Assembly (NCBI GenBank): GCA_964384255.1
Contig: CAYLKH010000060.1
Span: forward strand, 1 to 13,014
Source of the DNA: SIG469 sp964384255
Lineage (GTDB): Bacteria; Bacillota; Clostridia; Oscillospirales; Oscillospiraceae
DNA: 13,014 nt
Reading direction: 5' to 3'
The notes beneath the pieces are model-generated. The model had not been told where the DNA came from. It saw only the letters and a list, made by a program, of their open reading frames with translations, and ran no database searches. Positions 6,021-13,014 of the stretch are shown in pieces (position 1 is the first letter of the stretch; each line of letters begins with the position of its first letter). The position numbers were made by a program, and so were the translations under genes.

Positions 6021-7001
6021 TCAGATGCCCAGATATCCCACGATGCAGCCCAGGGCGCTGACCGCCGCAAACACTGCAAAGACCTTTTTTTCCTTCCATC
6101 CACACATCTCAAAGTGGTGATGCAGAGGAGACATTTTGAATATCCGCTTTCCGTGAGTTATTTTGAAATATGTGACCTGCATAATTACGGACAAAGCCTC
6201 GCAGATATAGACTATTCCCACAGGCACAAGCACCACCGGCATATCCAGAGCGAAGGCCATCGCCGCCACCGCTCCGCCCAAAAACAGCGAACCGGTATCT
6301 CCCATAAAGATTTTTGCCGGATTGAAATTGAACACAAGGAACGCCCCAAGTCCCCCCAGCAATGCCGCAGCAAACACAGCGACAGACAGGTTTTCACGGG
6401 TCAAAGCAGCTGCCACAAAGAACGCACACACCGGCATGGTAACTCCCGTTGCAAGGCCGTCGATACCGTCTGTAAGATTGACCGCGTTGACGCACCCGAC
6501 AATAATGAACGCGCCAATTATCATATAAGCAATCCAGGGCAGGCTTATCCACGCCTTAACAAATGGTATGTACAGTCCGGCGCTTAAATAACCCATATTT
6601 CTAAGCAGCAGCAAAAAGCATATGGAGGCTGCAATTTGCAGCGCCAGCTTCTGAATAGCGGTAAGTCCCAGGTTACGATGTTTTTTCACCTTAACATAGT
6701 CGTCAATAAACCCGATAGCTCCGTTGATCAGGCTAAGCACCGTCAGCACGACCAGCGCGCTGATGTGGATACTTCCGTCGCCATTAGCCGAAACAGCAAT
6801 TATCACAAGCGCAGCAATAAGCGCAGTGATAAATATAAGTCCCCCCATTATGGGAGTTCCCTGCTTGGACATATGCCATTTGGGTCCTTCTTCTCTTATA
6901 CTTCCTCCAGCCTTCAAACGGCGGAGTACGGGTATCCATATCTTTGCGGCAACTATGCCGATAACAAAAGCTATGGCAGCAGTCAGTATTATCGTTTTCA
7001 T
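6021..7001 (-). CDS. mraY: Phospho-N-acetylmuramoyl-pentapeptide transferase MraY
   Basis: This integral membrane enzyme transfers phospho-MurNAc-pentapeptide to undecaprenyl phosphate, making lipid I. The 326 residues are a normal length for Gram-positive MraY, with about ten hydrophobic helices. Signatures are GTPIMGG (48-54), the Asp pair D100-D101 in FIDDYVKVKKHRNLGL, NAVNLTDGIDGLATG (172-186), FNPAKIFMGDTGSLFLGG (226-243, with D235) and the cytoplasmic SPLHHHFE (291-298). The ATG has AAAGGATGAT just upstream and follows murF by 18 bases. In Bacillus, murD would come next; here an ftsW-type gene follows after 19 bases. Confidence 0.97.
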   Translation of the reverse strand: MKTIILTAAIAFVIGIVAAKIWIPVLRRLKAGGSIREEGPKWHMSKQGTPIMGGLIFITALIAALVIIAVSANGDGSIHISALVVLTVLSLINGAIGFIDDYVKVKKHRNLGLTAIQKLALQIAASICFLLLLRNMGYLSAGLYIPFVKAWISLPWIAYMIIGAFIIVGCVNAVNLTDGIDGLATGVTMPVCAFFVAAALTRENLSVAVFAAALLGGLGAFLVFNFNPAKIFMGDTGSLFLGGAVAAMAFALDMPVVLVPVGIVYICEALSVIMQVTYFKITHGKRIFKMSPLHHHFEMCGWKEKKVFAVFAAVSALGCIVGYLGI

Positions 7002-7019
7002 TCTATATCATCCTTTAGC

Positions 7020-8345
7020 TTACTTAAGGAAGTTTTCCAGGATCTGTTCCATTTTCATCCCCCGGCTTCCTTTAAAAAGTATAGTATCTCCCGGTCTTGC
7101 TGTTTGCTTAAGTAATGCAGTCAGCTCATCTCTGTCCGTAAAGCCGTATGCTTCCATACCCAGGCTTTTAGCTGCTTCAACGCCCCAGGCCATATCCTGA
7201 CCATACCCGAACAGGATATCTGCCTGTTCGGCGGCCAGACGGCCAATTCTTTCATGCTCGGCCCGACTGTGTCGGCCGAGTTCCAGCATGGTCCCCAAAA
7301 CAGCCACACGTCTACCCTGCTTCGATGCCAAAACCGACAAGGATGCAGCCGTGGATTCCGGTCCGGCATTGTAGCAGTCCTCGATTATGGTAAAATCGCC
7401 TGCGCTGTAGATATTCTGGCGCATCCCGGTATTCTGAAAATCGGTCAATGCATCTGCCATAGCATCTGCCGGAACTTCATAATGGTATCCCACCGCCAAT
7501 GCCGCCAGGGCATTCATAGCGTTATGGCGGCCTTCGACCGGCAGACTGATCTGCTGACGAACGCCATAAATTACGGCATCAAAGCAGCTGCCGTTTTCGG
7601 TTTCCTGATAATTCTCGCCCCTGACCTGACACCGGTCGGAAAAGCCGAACCAGCAAACTCTGTGATCCAGCTCCGCCTCGCGCAACAGGGGTTCGTCCCC
7701 ATTAAGGACAGCAATACCGTTCAGCCCTTCAAGTATCTCCAGTTTTGCCTTAAGTATTCCTTCTCGGGAACCAAGGTTTTCGATGTGCATGGTCCCGATA
7801 TTGGTAATGACCGCCACATCCGGCAATGCAATGGCTGTTAACTGGCTGAGTTCGCCAAAATGGTTCATGCCAAGCTCCAGTACCAGAGCCTGACGATCGT
7901 CATCCTGAGCCATCAAAGACAGGGAAAGTCCCAGCAGATTGTTATGATTTTTCGTTGATTTCCCCGTGTTATATTTTGCCGAAAGCACTTTGTGGATCAT
8001 CTCTTTGGTAGTGGTTTTTCCAACGCTTCCGGTAACGGCACACACCTTTGCCTTAAGGGTTTTTCTATAAGCTGCGGCTATCCGGGCTGCGGCATTGACG
8101 GTATTTTCGACCCTCACCGTCGGCAGGCACCAGTTTCCTTCTTTGCTGACCACAGCCGCCGAAGCTCCGTTTTCTGCGGCGGACCCAATATAGCTGTGTC
8201 CGTCAACATTTTGACCCTCCACCGCAAAGAACAGATCTCCCGGGGCAGCAGTCCTTGAATCAAGGCACATCCCGGTCACTGTTGCATCACCAGAGCAGAT
8301 ACCATCACACCAGCTGGCGATCTGACCAAGGCTCGTTTGTCTCAT
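7020..8345 (-). CDS. murF: UDP-MurNAc-tripeptide:D-Ala-D-Ala ligase MurF
   Basis: MurF is the ATP-dependent ligase that adds D-Ala-D-Ala to the muramyl tripeptide, finishing the cytoplasmic precursor. The 441-residue protein has the three Mur ligase domains. The N-terminal substrate domain includes SRTAAPGDLFFAVEG (30-44). The ATP-binding domain has a P-loop TGSVGKTTTK (105-114), KNHNNLLG (132-139) and ELGMNHFGEL (157-166). The C-terminal domain has EDCYNAGPES (322-331), the clostridial form of the DxYNANP motif, plus FKGSRGMKMEQI (424-435). Its ATG overlaps the murE stop as ATGA, and an AGGAG site lies within the end of murE. MurF rather than MurC or MurD is supported by that combination and by position before mraY. 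Confidence 0.96.
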   Translation of the reverse strand: MRQTSLGQIASWCDGICSGDATVTGMCLDSRTAAPGDLFFAVEGQNVDGHSYIGSAAENGASAAVVSKEGNWCLPTVRVENTVNAAARIAAAYRKTLKAKVCAVTGSVGKTTTKEMIHKVLSAKYNTGKSTKNHNNLLGLSLSLMAQDDDRQALVLELGMNHFGELSQLTAIALPDVAVITNIGTMHIENLGSREGILKAKLEILEGLNGIAVLNGDEPLLREAELDHRVCWFGFSDRCQVRGENYQETENGSCFDAVIYGVRQQISLPVEGRHNAMNALAALAVGYHYEVPADAMADALTDFQNTGMRQNIYSAGDFTIIEDCYNAGPESTAASLSVLASKQGRRVAVLGTMLELGRHSRAEHERIGRLAAEQADILFGYGQDMAWGVEAAKSLGMEAYGFTDRDELTALLKQTARPGDTILFKGSRGMKMEQILENFLK

Positions 8346-9793
8346 ATTTTTCTCATCTCCTGAAGATGGGCGGCGATCTCTTCCCGCTCATCAAGATGGG
8401 TTTTGGTTTTTCCAATTATCTGATAGGTTTCATGTCCTTTTCCCGCCAGCACTATTATATCATCCGCCCTGGCATTGTCCATAGCCCATCTGATAGCCTT
8501 CCGCCGGTCCTCAATAACTGTAAAAGGCGTTGTTGTATCCTTCATTCCCTCAAGGATATGGTCGATTATGGCTTTTGGCTCCTCTGTTCTTGGATTGTCT
8601 GATGTTACTATAACAAAATCGGCCATTTTTGCGGCAATGGCTCCCATAATAGGACGTTTTTTACCGTCGCGGTCGCCCCCGCATCCGAACAGAACGACTA
8701 CTCTTCCTCTTGCAAAGCCTCTTACCGCCGACAGAACGTTTTCCAGCGCGTCAGGAGTGTGGGCATAGTCGATTATCATAGTATAATCAGTCCCCGTTGG
8801 AACGACCTCAACACGACCCTTTACTCCCGAAGCATTTTTCAAAGCGCGCTCTGCCTGCTTAAGATCGATCCCCAGATTCAAAGCCGCGCCAACGACACCC
8901 AAAGCGTTATAAACCGTAAACTCTCCGGGGATGCCAAGCTCAATACGCCGGATCTGTCCAGTCATCAGTGCTTCAAAGCTCACGCTGTCATTTTTCAGGC
9001 GAATGTTTTTTGCCACAAGATCCCCTTCGTCAGACCTGGCAGAATAGGTAAATACCCGGCAAGAGGCAGTTTGAGCAATTTTTCTTCCTGCTTCATCGTC
9101 AATGTTGATAACGCCAACATCGCACATGGAAAACAGCTTTGCCTTAGCCATCATGTACTTATCCATAGTATCATGGAAGTCAAGATGATCCTGGGTAAGA
9201 TTTGTAAATACGCCCACGGCAAAATGTACGCCTTCTACTCTGCTAAGCTCAAGGGCGTGGGACGAAACTTCCATCACCACATGGGTGCAGCCTTCGTCAT
9301 ACATCTGGCTGAACAGCTGCTGAAGCTCATTTGATTCCGGTGTTGTACGCTCAGTGTCAAGGACACGCTGACCTATCATGTTTTGATTGGTGCCAATAAG
9401 GCCCACCTTTGCTCCGCCCTCTTCAAGGATGGATTTCAGCAGGTATGTCGAGGTCGTTTTTCCGTTAGTTCCTGTAATGCCTATCATGGTCATTTTGTCT
9501 GCGGGGCGGCCATAAAAGTTCGCCGAAGCCAAAGCCAGCGCCTTGCGGGTATTCTCTACCAGAACATAGGGAATGTCTTCATCGGGTTCCTGCTGGCACA
9601 GTACGCAGGTTGCTCCCTGTGCCACAGCCGCCGGAATATACCTGTGACCGTCAGTTTCATATCCGGTCACAGCCACAAACAGCGCTCCCGGAACAGCCTT
9701 TCTGGAATCGGCACAGATGTTGTCTATTTCCAGTTCCGGATCGGCCTGCAATTTCAATACGTTTATGTCCTTAAGTATCTCAGACAGTTTCAT
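8342..9793 (-). CDS. murE: UDP-MurNAc-L-Ala-D-Glu:meso-diaminopimelate ligase MurE
   Basis: MurE adds the third stem-peptide residue. The 483 residues contain a P-loop GITGTNGKTT (105-114), NLTQDHLDFH (198-207), the lysine expected to be carbamylated (K217 in YMMAKAKLF), IDYAHTPDAL (341-350), the specificity motif DNPR (399-402) and GKGHETYQ (451-458). DNPR with Arg is the meso-diaminopimelate type; lysine-type enzymes carry other residues there, so the wall is predicted to be meso-DAP. The reading frame is open five codons further upstream to a TTG (9806-9808). I chose the ATG at 9793 because it gives the family N-terminus MKLSEILKD and has AGGTGAT (rc of 9798-9804) correctly placed. It lies 18 bases after the PBP gene and overlaps murF by 4. 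Confidence 0.96.
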   Translation of the reverse strand: MKLSEILKDINVLKLQADPELEIDNICADSRKAVPGALFVAVTGYETDGHRYIPAAVAQGATCVLCQQEPDEDIPYVLVENTRKALALASANFYGRPADKMTMIGITGTNGKTTSTYLLKSILEEGGAKVGLIGTNQNMIGQRVLDTERTTPESNELQQLFSQMYDEGCTHVVMEVSSHALELSRVEGVHFAVGVFTNLTQDHLDFHDTMDKYMMAKAKLFSMCDVGVINIDDEAGRKIAQTASCRVFTYSARSDEGDLVAKNIRLKNDSVSFEALMTGQIRRIELGIPGEFTVYNALGVVGAALNLGIDLKQAERALKNASGVKGRVEVVPTGTDYTMIIDYAHTPDALENVLSAVRGFARGRVVVLFGCGGDRDGKKRPIMGAIAAKMADFVIVTSDNPRTEEPKAIIDHILEGMKDTTTPFTVIEDRRKAIRWAMDNARADDIIVLAGKGHETYQIIGKTKTHLDEREEIAAHLQEMRKI

Positions 9794-9797
9794 AAAT

Positions 9798-9804
9798 ATC
9801 ACCT
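9798..9804 (-). promoter_or_regulatory. Ribosome binding site deciding the murE start
   Basis: The minus strand reads CAGGTGAT before ATTT-ATG, with the AGG core 8 bases from the ATG at 9793. The site lies inside the coding extension that the upstream TTG would require, and no comparable purine-rich site was noted before that TTG. This favours the shorter MurE. Confidence 0.7.
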
Positions 9805-9811
9805 GCAAATA

Positions 9812-12100
9812 TCAGTCGTTAGCTGTGGTGTCGATAAATTCTACCGTGATGACTGTACCCCTGTCAACCTCTGTTCCCGGATCAATAGACTGGCTGGACG
9901 AATAAATCGCTGAGCTGGAGGAGCTTGAGTGGGTAGCTCCTTCGGTTTTTAAATAAAGCCCGGTATTGAAGCTCATTATATACTTAACATCATCAATAGT
10001 GTAGCCCACCAGATTAGGCACGGTCACAGTATCAACAGGCTTCTCTTCGCCCATATACAAAACTATCTTCGCGCTTTTGGGTACGGTCGAAGATGCTGCC
10101 GGTATCTGATCCGTCACCGTGACTCCGTCGCCAACCGTTGTATATTCAAACCCTTTTTTAGAAAGCACCTTTGCCGCTTCGTCCTCCGTAAGCCCGTTAA
10201 GGTACGGCACGATGGTATCAACATTTTGCAGCTCTTCCTCGGTGTAGTGGGCCTCAACTCCCAGATAGGGCAAAATATCGTTCATGATTTTTCTGACTGT
10301 CGGGGCAGCCATCTGTCCGCCGGAAATATAAAGTCCGGTTTCATTGCTGGGGGTATCCAGCGCTACCAGAACAACATATTCGGGGTCTTCCATAGGCGCA
10401 ATGCCTACAAAGGATACTATTTTATCATCTACCAGCTGACCGTTTTCGTCGAACTCGTCGATTTTTTCTGACGTACCGGTTTTTCCCCCGATGCTGTAGC
10501 CAACCACCTTGGCTCCGGAAGCTGTGCCTTCCTCAACAACGCTTTCCAATATCTCGCACATGGTTTTGCTGGTTTCTTCGCTTATTACCTGCCTTACAAC
10601 TGTAGGTACAGTCTCCTCGACCACGTTGCCCTCATCGTCCAGCACCTGAGATACCACGTATGGCTGCATCAGATAACCGCCGTTAACCACCGCAGAGATC
10701 GCCGTAACCAACTGGATGGGCGTGACCTTAAAGGTCTGACCAAAGGCTGCTGATGTCAACGACGCATAGCTGTTTGGGTCATCCAGAGTGTCATAGTTAA
10801 AGAAAATGCCCGACCCCTCACCAGGAAGGTCGATATTGGTTTTTTCCATCAGTCCAAAGGCCTGAACATATTCGTAAAACTTTTCTGCTCCAAGTCTGAT
10901 ACCAATAGTTGCAAACGCTATGTTGCAGGACCCCTGAAGCGCCTGAGCCGTATTGATCACGCCGTGGCCTACCGCTTTCCAGCAATGGAGCGGGTCGTCG
11001 GCATCTCTGCCCTTAATGGTAGTCTCGCCAGTACAGTTGTAAGTCGTGTTCAAATCAACTGCACCTTCCTCGAGGGCAGCCGCCAGCGTTATGGTCTTAA
11101 AGGTCGAGCCGGGTTCATAGCCATCGGATACTGTGCGATTGCGCCATTGCTTCATAAGAGCGTTCAGTGTTGCTTCGTTTCTGGCTTCGGAGTCAGCAAT
11201 AGACGCTATTTCCGACGCCAGGACCTGGTCATAAACCGTGTTGTAATTGTTCGGGTCATAGCTTCCAAGGGTCGCCATAGCCACGACCGCTCCGGTCTTG
11301 GCTTCCATAACTATACCAAAGGCTCCGTTTTGAACATCATATTGCTCAATAGCCTCCTGCATCCATTTTTCAAGATAGCTTTGAACCGTTGCGTCTATTG
11401 TAAGAACCAGGCTTTCGCCGTTTGATGCGTCATAGTACTTTTCGTATTTAAACAGCATGGACGCACCGGTGTTGCTTTTTGCGGTAATTATCTTTCCTGC
11501 CGTGCCTTCAAGATAGTCATTATAGTAATACTCAAGCCCAGACAGTCCGTTGTCTTCGCCCATGAAGCCGATCACCTGAGCGGCAAGAGTCGAGTTTGGA
11601 TAATAGCGTTTAAGGTCTGCCTCAACTCCAACTCCCTCTATTCCGTTCAGGTCAAGAAATTCCCTGACCTCGTCAGCCTTATCCTGGTCGATCTTTCTGG
11701 ACACCACCTTATAGCGCTGTGTGGTGTCAGCAGCCATTTCCCGTATTTTATCGGCATTGACTCCCAAAATGGACGAAAGCCCCAGAGCGATAGTATTTAT
11801 ATCTTCCTGGTTTTCGTGGATAAGCTGAGGATCAAGGAACACATTGCACACGCTGGCACTGGCAGCCAGGACATCCATATTTCGGTCATAGATTGCGCCG
11901 CGTGAAGCTGAGACTACTGTGGTTTTGGTCTGGTTCTGGACAGCCATTTTCTCATACTTCTCATGGTCGGTGATTTGCAGCTGATAAAGTTTTGAAATAA
12001 GTACTATAAACGCAACAATGCCACACACTATCATCAGCGACAGTGTGCGGCGCATTATTGATTTGTTCGCTCTATATAAACTATTGTTCTTATCAGACAT
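9812..12100 (-). CDS. ftsI: Class B penicillin-binding protein, FtsI/PBP2B/SpoVD type, with two PASTA domains
   Basis: This D,D-transpeptidase crosslinks septal peptidoglycan with its SEDS partner. The 762 residues show a cytoplasmic tail, one membrane anchor (about 19-40), a PBP dimerisation domain containing SRGAIYDRNMDVLA (66-79), and a transpeptidase domain with all three catalytic motifs: S332-T-F-K335, S391-C-N393 and K540-T-G542. Two C-terminal PASTA domains follow (about 625-685 and 690-757), the second interrupted by a Ser-rich stretch. Cys373 and Cys392 are 19 residues apart beside the active site, a spacing I recall for the disulfide of Bacillus SpoVD. Two PASTA domains and the length are more like PBP2B, which has two, than SpoVD, which has one. 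With only one such gene here, division, sporulation or both are possible. The ATG has AGGAGG 7 bases upstream. Confidence 0.94.
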   Translation of the reverse strand: MSDKNNSLYRANKSIMRRTLSLMIVCGIVAFIVLISKLYQLQITDHEKYEKMAVQNQTKTTVVSASRGAIYDRNMDVLAASASVCNVFLDPQLIHENQEDINTIALGLSSILGVNADKIREMAADTTQRYKVVSRKIDQDKADEVREFLDLNGIEGVGVEADLKRYYPNSTLAAQVIGFMGEDNGLSGLEYYYNDYLEGTAGKIITAKSNTGASMLFKYEKYYDASNGESLVLTIDATVQSYLEKWMQEAIEQYDVQNGAFGIVMEAKTGAVVAMATLGSYDPNNYNTVYDQVLASEIASIADSEARNEATLNALMKQWRNRTVSDGYEPGSTFKTITLAAALEEGAVDLNTTYNCTGETTIKGRDADDPLHCWKAVGHGVINTAQALQGSCNIAFATIGIRLGAEKFYEYVQAFGLMEKTNIDLPGEGSGIFFNYDTLDDPNSYASLTSAAFGQTFKVTPIQLVTAISAVVNGGYLMQPYVVSQVLDDEGNVVEETVPTVVRQVISEETSKTMCEILESVVEEGTASGAKVVGYSIGGKTGTSEKIDEFDENGQLVDDKIVSFVGIAPMEDPEYVVLVALDTPSNETGLYISGGQMAAPTVRKIMNDILPYLGVEAHYTEEELQNVDTIVPYLNGLTEDEAAKVLSKKGFEYTTVGDGVTVTDQIPAASSTVPKSAKIVLYMGEEKPVDTVTVPNLVGYTIDDVKYIMSFNTGLYLKTEGATHSSSSSSAIYSSSQSIDPGTEVDRGTVITVEFIDTTAND

Positions 12101-12143
12101 TCCGCAGCCTCCTGAAGGGAAAGGGTCTTACACAGGGATATGC

Positions 12144-12671
12144 TTACGCAAAGCCGAAATATTCCAGTATGTATCTGAAGGTATCGACCACCGCATTGGC
12201 GGCGGAAGAAACGATGCTTTCGCCCTGAGATTCTATTATAACAGCTTTATCAGAATTTCCAAGATCAACATATACTATCTGGTCCTGAACAGGTCTTTGC
12301 ATACCCAGCTGACTGGTAGCAATAAGTTCAACGGCGTTAAGGTCGATTATGCCCGTATAGCGGTTGGCCATTTCTGCGTTTTCCTGCTGGATCGTTGCCA
12401 GTTCGGCCCTCAGATCGTCGTTGGCAGAGGTGATCTCATATAGACGCACATAGCTGAAAATTACCAGAACCAACAGCGCTGCCGCCGCCATAAAGCCCAA
12501 AACCGACGTTACAGGCACCTGGCTGCGGGCTTTAGACGGCTTTTGTCCCTGCTCAGGCTGATGAACAGGCTCCTGAGGCAGCTGATATTCGCGTTCTCTG
12601 ACAACGTTTACTCCGCCGTAGCTGTGTATATCATATGCGGCATTGCCATCAGAATAGAAATTATTCGCCAT
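12144..12671 (-). CDS. ftsL: FtsL-like cell division protein (bitopic, coiled coil)
   Basis: Recognised by position between rsmH and the PBP gene and by layout. It has a cytoplasmic tail rich in Gln and Pro (1-53), one membrane helix (about 54-75), then a coiled coil (about 76-106, LYEITSANDDLRAELATIQQE). The FtsL-like close, NAVELIATSQLGMQRP (112-127), follows. FtsL joins FtsQ/DivIB and DivIC/FtsB to activate the septal SEDS-PBP pair. At 175 residues it is longer than typical FtsL (about 100-120), with an extra C-terminal segment ending in an amphipathic or hydrophobic helix (about 153-175). An ATG six bases upstream (12677) overlaps the rsmH stop as ATGA, but AAAGGA is 1 base from it and 7 bases from the ATG at 12671, so the latter is preferred. 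Sequence identity to known FtsL is weak. Confidence 0.82.
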   Translation of the reverse strand: MANNFYSDGNAAYDIHSYGGVNVVREREYQLPQEPVHQPEQGQKPSKARSQVPVTSVLGFMAAAALLVLVIFSYVRLYEITSANDDLRAELATIQQENAEMANRYTGIIDLNAVELIATSQLGMQRPVQDQIVYVDLGNSDKAVIIESQGESIVSSAANAVVDTFRYILEYFGFA

Positions 12672-12673
12672 GG

Positions 12674-13014
12674 TCATATCCTTTCAGCCACTCGCAGCTT
12701 TGCGCTTCTGGCTCTGGGATTACGCTCCAGCTCCTGGGCCGAAGCGGTAATCGGTTTTCTGGTGATGAGCCTGACCTTGGGCTTTTTGCCGCACACACAA
12801 ACCGGGAAATCCGGCGGGCAGGTGCAGCCCGTGGCAGCCTCCTTCATAGCAGACTTGACGATCCTGTCTTCAAGAGAATGGAAGGTGATAACCGCCAGTC
12901 TGCCGCCGGGATTGAGCAGTTCCGGCGCGGCGGTCATCATTTCCCTCACAGCCTCCAGCTCTTCGTTGACAGCTATGCGAATAGCCTGAAAGCTGCGCTT
13001 TGCCGGATGCTGTT
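12674..13014 (-). CDS. rsmH: 16S rRNA (cytosine-1402-N4) methyltransferase RsmH, C-terminal part
   Basis: RsmH (MraW) methylates N4 of C1402 in the 16S rRNA P-site using S-adenosylmethionine. The window holds only the last 112 residues; the frame runs open through the right edge. The family averages a little over 300 residues, so about two thirds is missing. Recognisable blocks are HPAKRSFQAIRIAVNEEL near the cut end, GGRLAVITFHSLEDRIVK, a cysteine-rich CTCPPDFPVCVCGKKP common in Gram-positive members, and the terminal NPRARSAKLRVAER. The TGA stop is two bases before the preferred ftsL start. RsmH with FtsL and a PBP is the conserved head of dcw clusters; mraZ would be expected further right. 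Confidence 0.96.
   Translation of the reverse strand, partial: QHPAKRSFQAIRIAVNEELEAVREMMTAAPELLNPGGRLAVITFHSLEDRIVKSAMKEAATGCTCPPDFPVCVCGKKPKVRLITRKPITASAQELERNPRARSAKLRVAERI
12679..12684 (-). promoter_or_regulatory. Ribosome binding site deciding the ftsL start
   Basis: AAAGGA (rc of 12679-12684) lies 7 bases before the ATG at 12671 but only 1 base before the ATG at 12677. The site is within the last codons of rsmH. The spacing argues for the downstream ATG, giving a protein beginning MANNFYSDG. Confidence 0.6.

Noticed and set aside
9794..9808. MurE beginning at the upstream TTG (five extra residues)
   Set aside because: The ATG at 9793 gives the family N-terminus and has a well-spaced AGGTGAT. 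The longer form would put that site inside the coding sequence.
1..13014. Prophage, insertion sequence, toxin-antitoxin or other accessory system
   Set aside because: All minus-strand coding space is taken by contiguous dcw genes with short gaps. There is no transposase, integrase or tRNA site, and no foreign-looking gene, in the window.

Overview
This window is most of a division and cell wall (dcw) cluster from a low-to-mid GC Gram-positive bacterium. The best guess is a gut-type Clostridia member in or near the Oscillospiraceae/Ruminococcaceae. The pointers are strong AGGAGG-type ribosome sites, a DivIB-type FtsQ, a class B PBP with C-terminal PASTA domains, a meso-DAP-type MurE (DNPR motif), and a 3' flank of ATTGC...GCAAT hairpin repeats. 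The genus cannot be fixed from the sequence alone.

Every convincing gene lies on the minus strand, so the operon reads from the right end to the left: rsmH (5' part outside the window), ftsL, a class B PBP (ftsI/spoVD type), murE, murF, mraY, ftsW/spoVE type, murG, murA, ftsQ/divIB, ftsZ. Four-base ATGA overlaps (murE/murF, ftsW/murG) and gaps of 18-59 bases indicate one long transcription unit as far as ftsQ. The only sizeable internal gap (136 bases, ftsQ-ftsZ) carries a good sigma-A-type promoter for ftsZ. A second candidate promoter sits just before ftsQ. A strong intrinsic terminator follows ftsZ.

The products form a coherent pathway. MurA makes the first committed precursor, MurE and MurF add meso-DAP and D-Ala-D-Ala, MraY and MurG build lipid I and lipid II, and the FtsW-PBP pair polymerises and crosslinks septal peptidoglycan. 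FtsL and FtsQ are the membrane scaffold and FtsZ is the ring. murD, murC, murB and ftsA, common in other dcw clusters, are absent from this stretch.

Bases 1-291 contain no gene. They hold an exact 83-bp repeat (period 117), a 15-bp core recurring at a 29-bp period, and a telomere-like CCTAAAT run.

I found no undescribed multi-gene system; this is a conserved housekeeping locus. The most interesting signals are small: an 11-bp RNA helix that buries the murA ribosome site right after the murG stop codon, the modular repeat array after ftsZ, a likely redox-active cysteine pair in the PBP, and an FtsL with unusual extensions.
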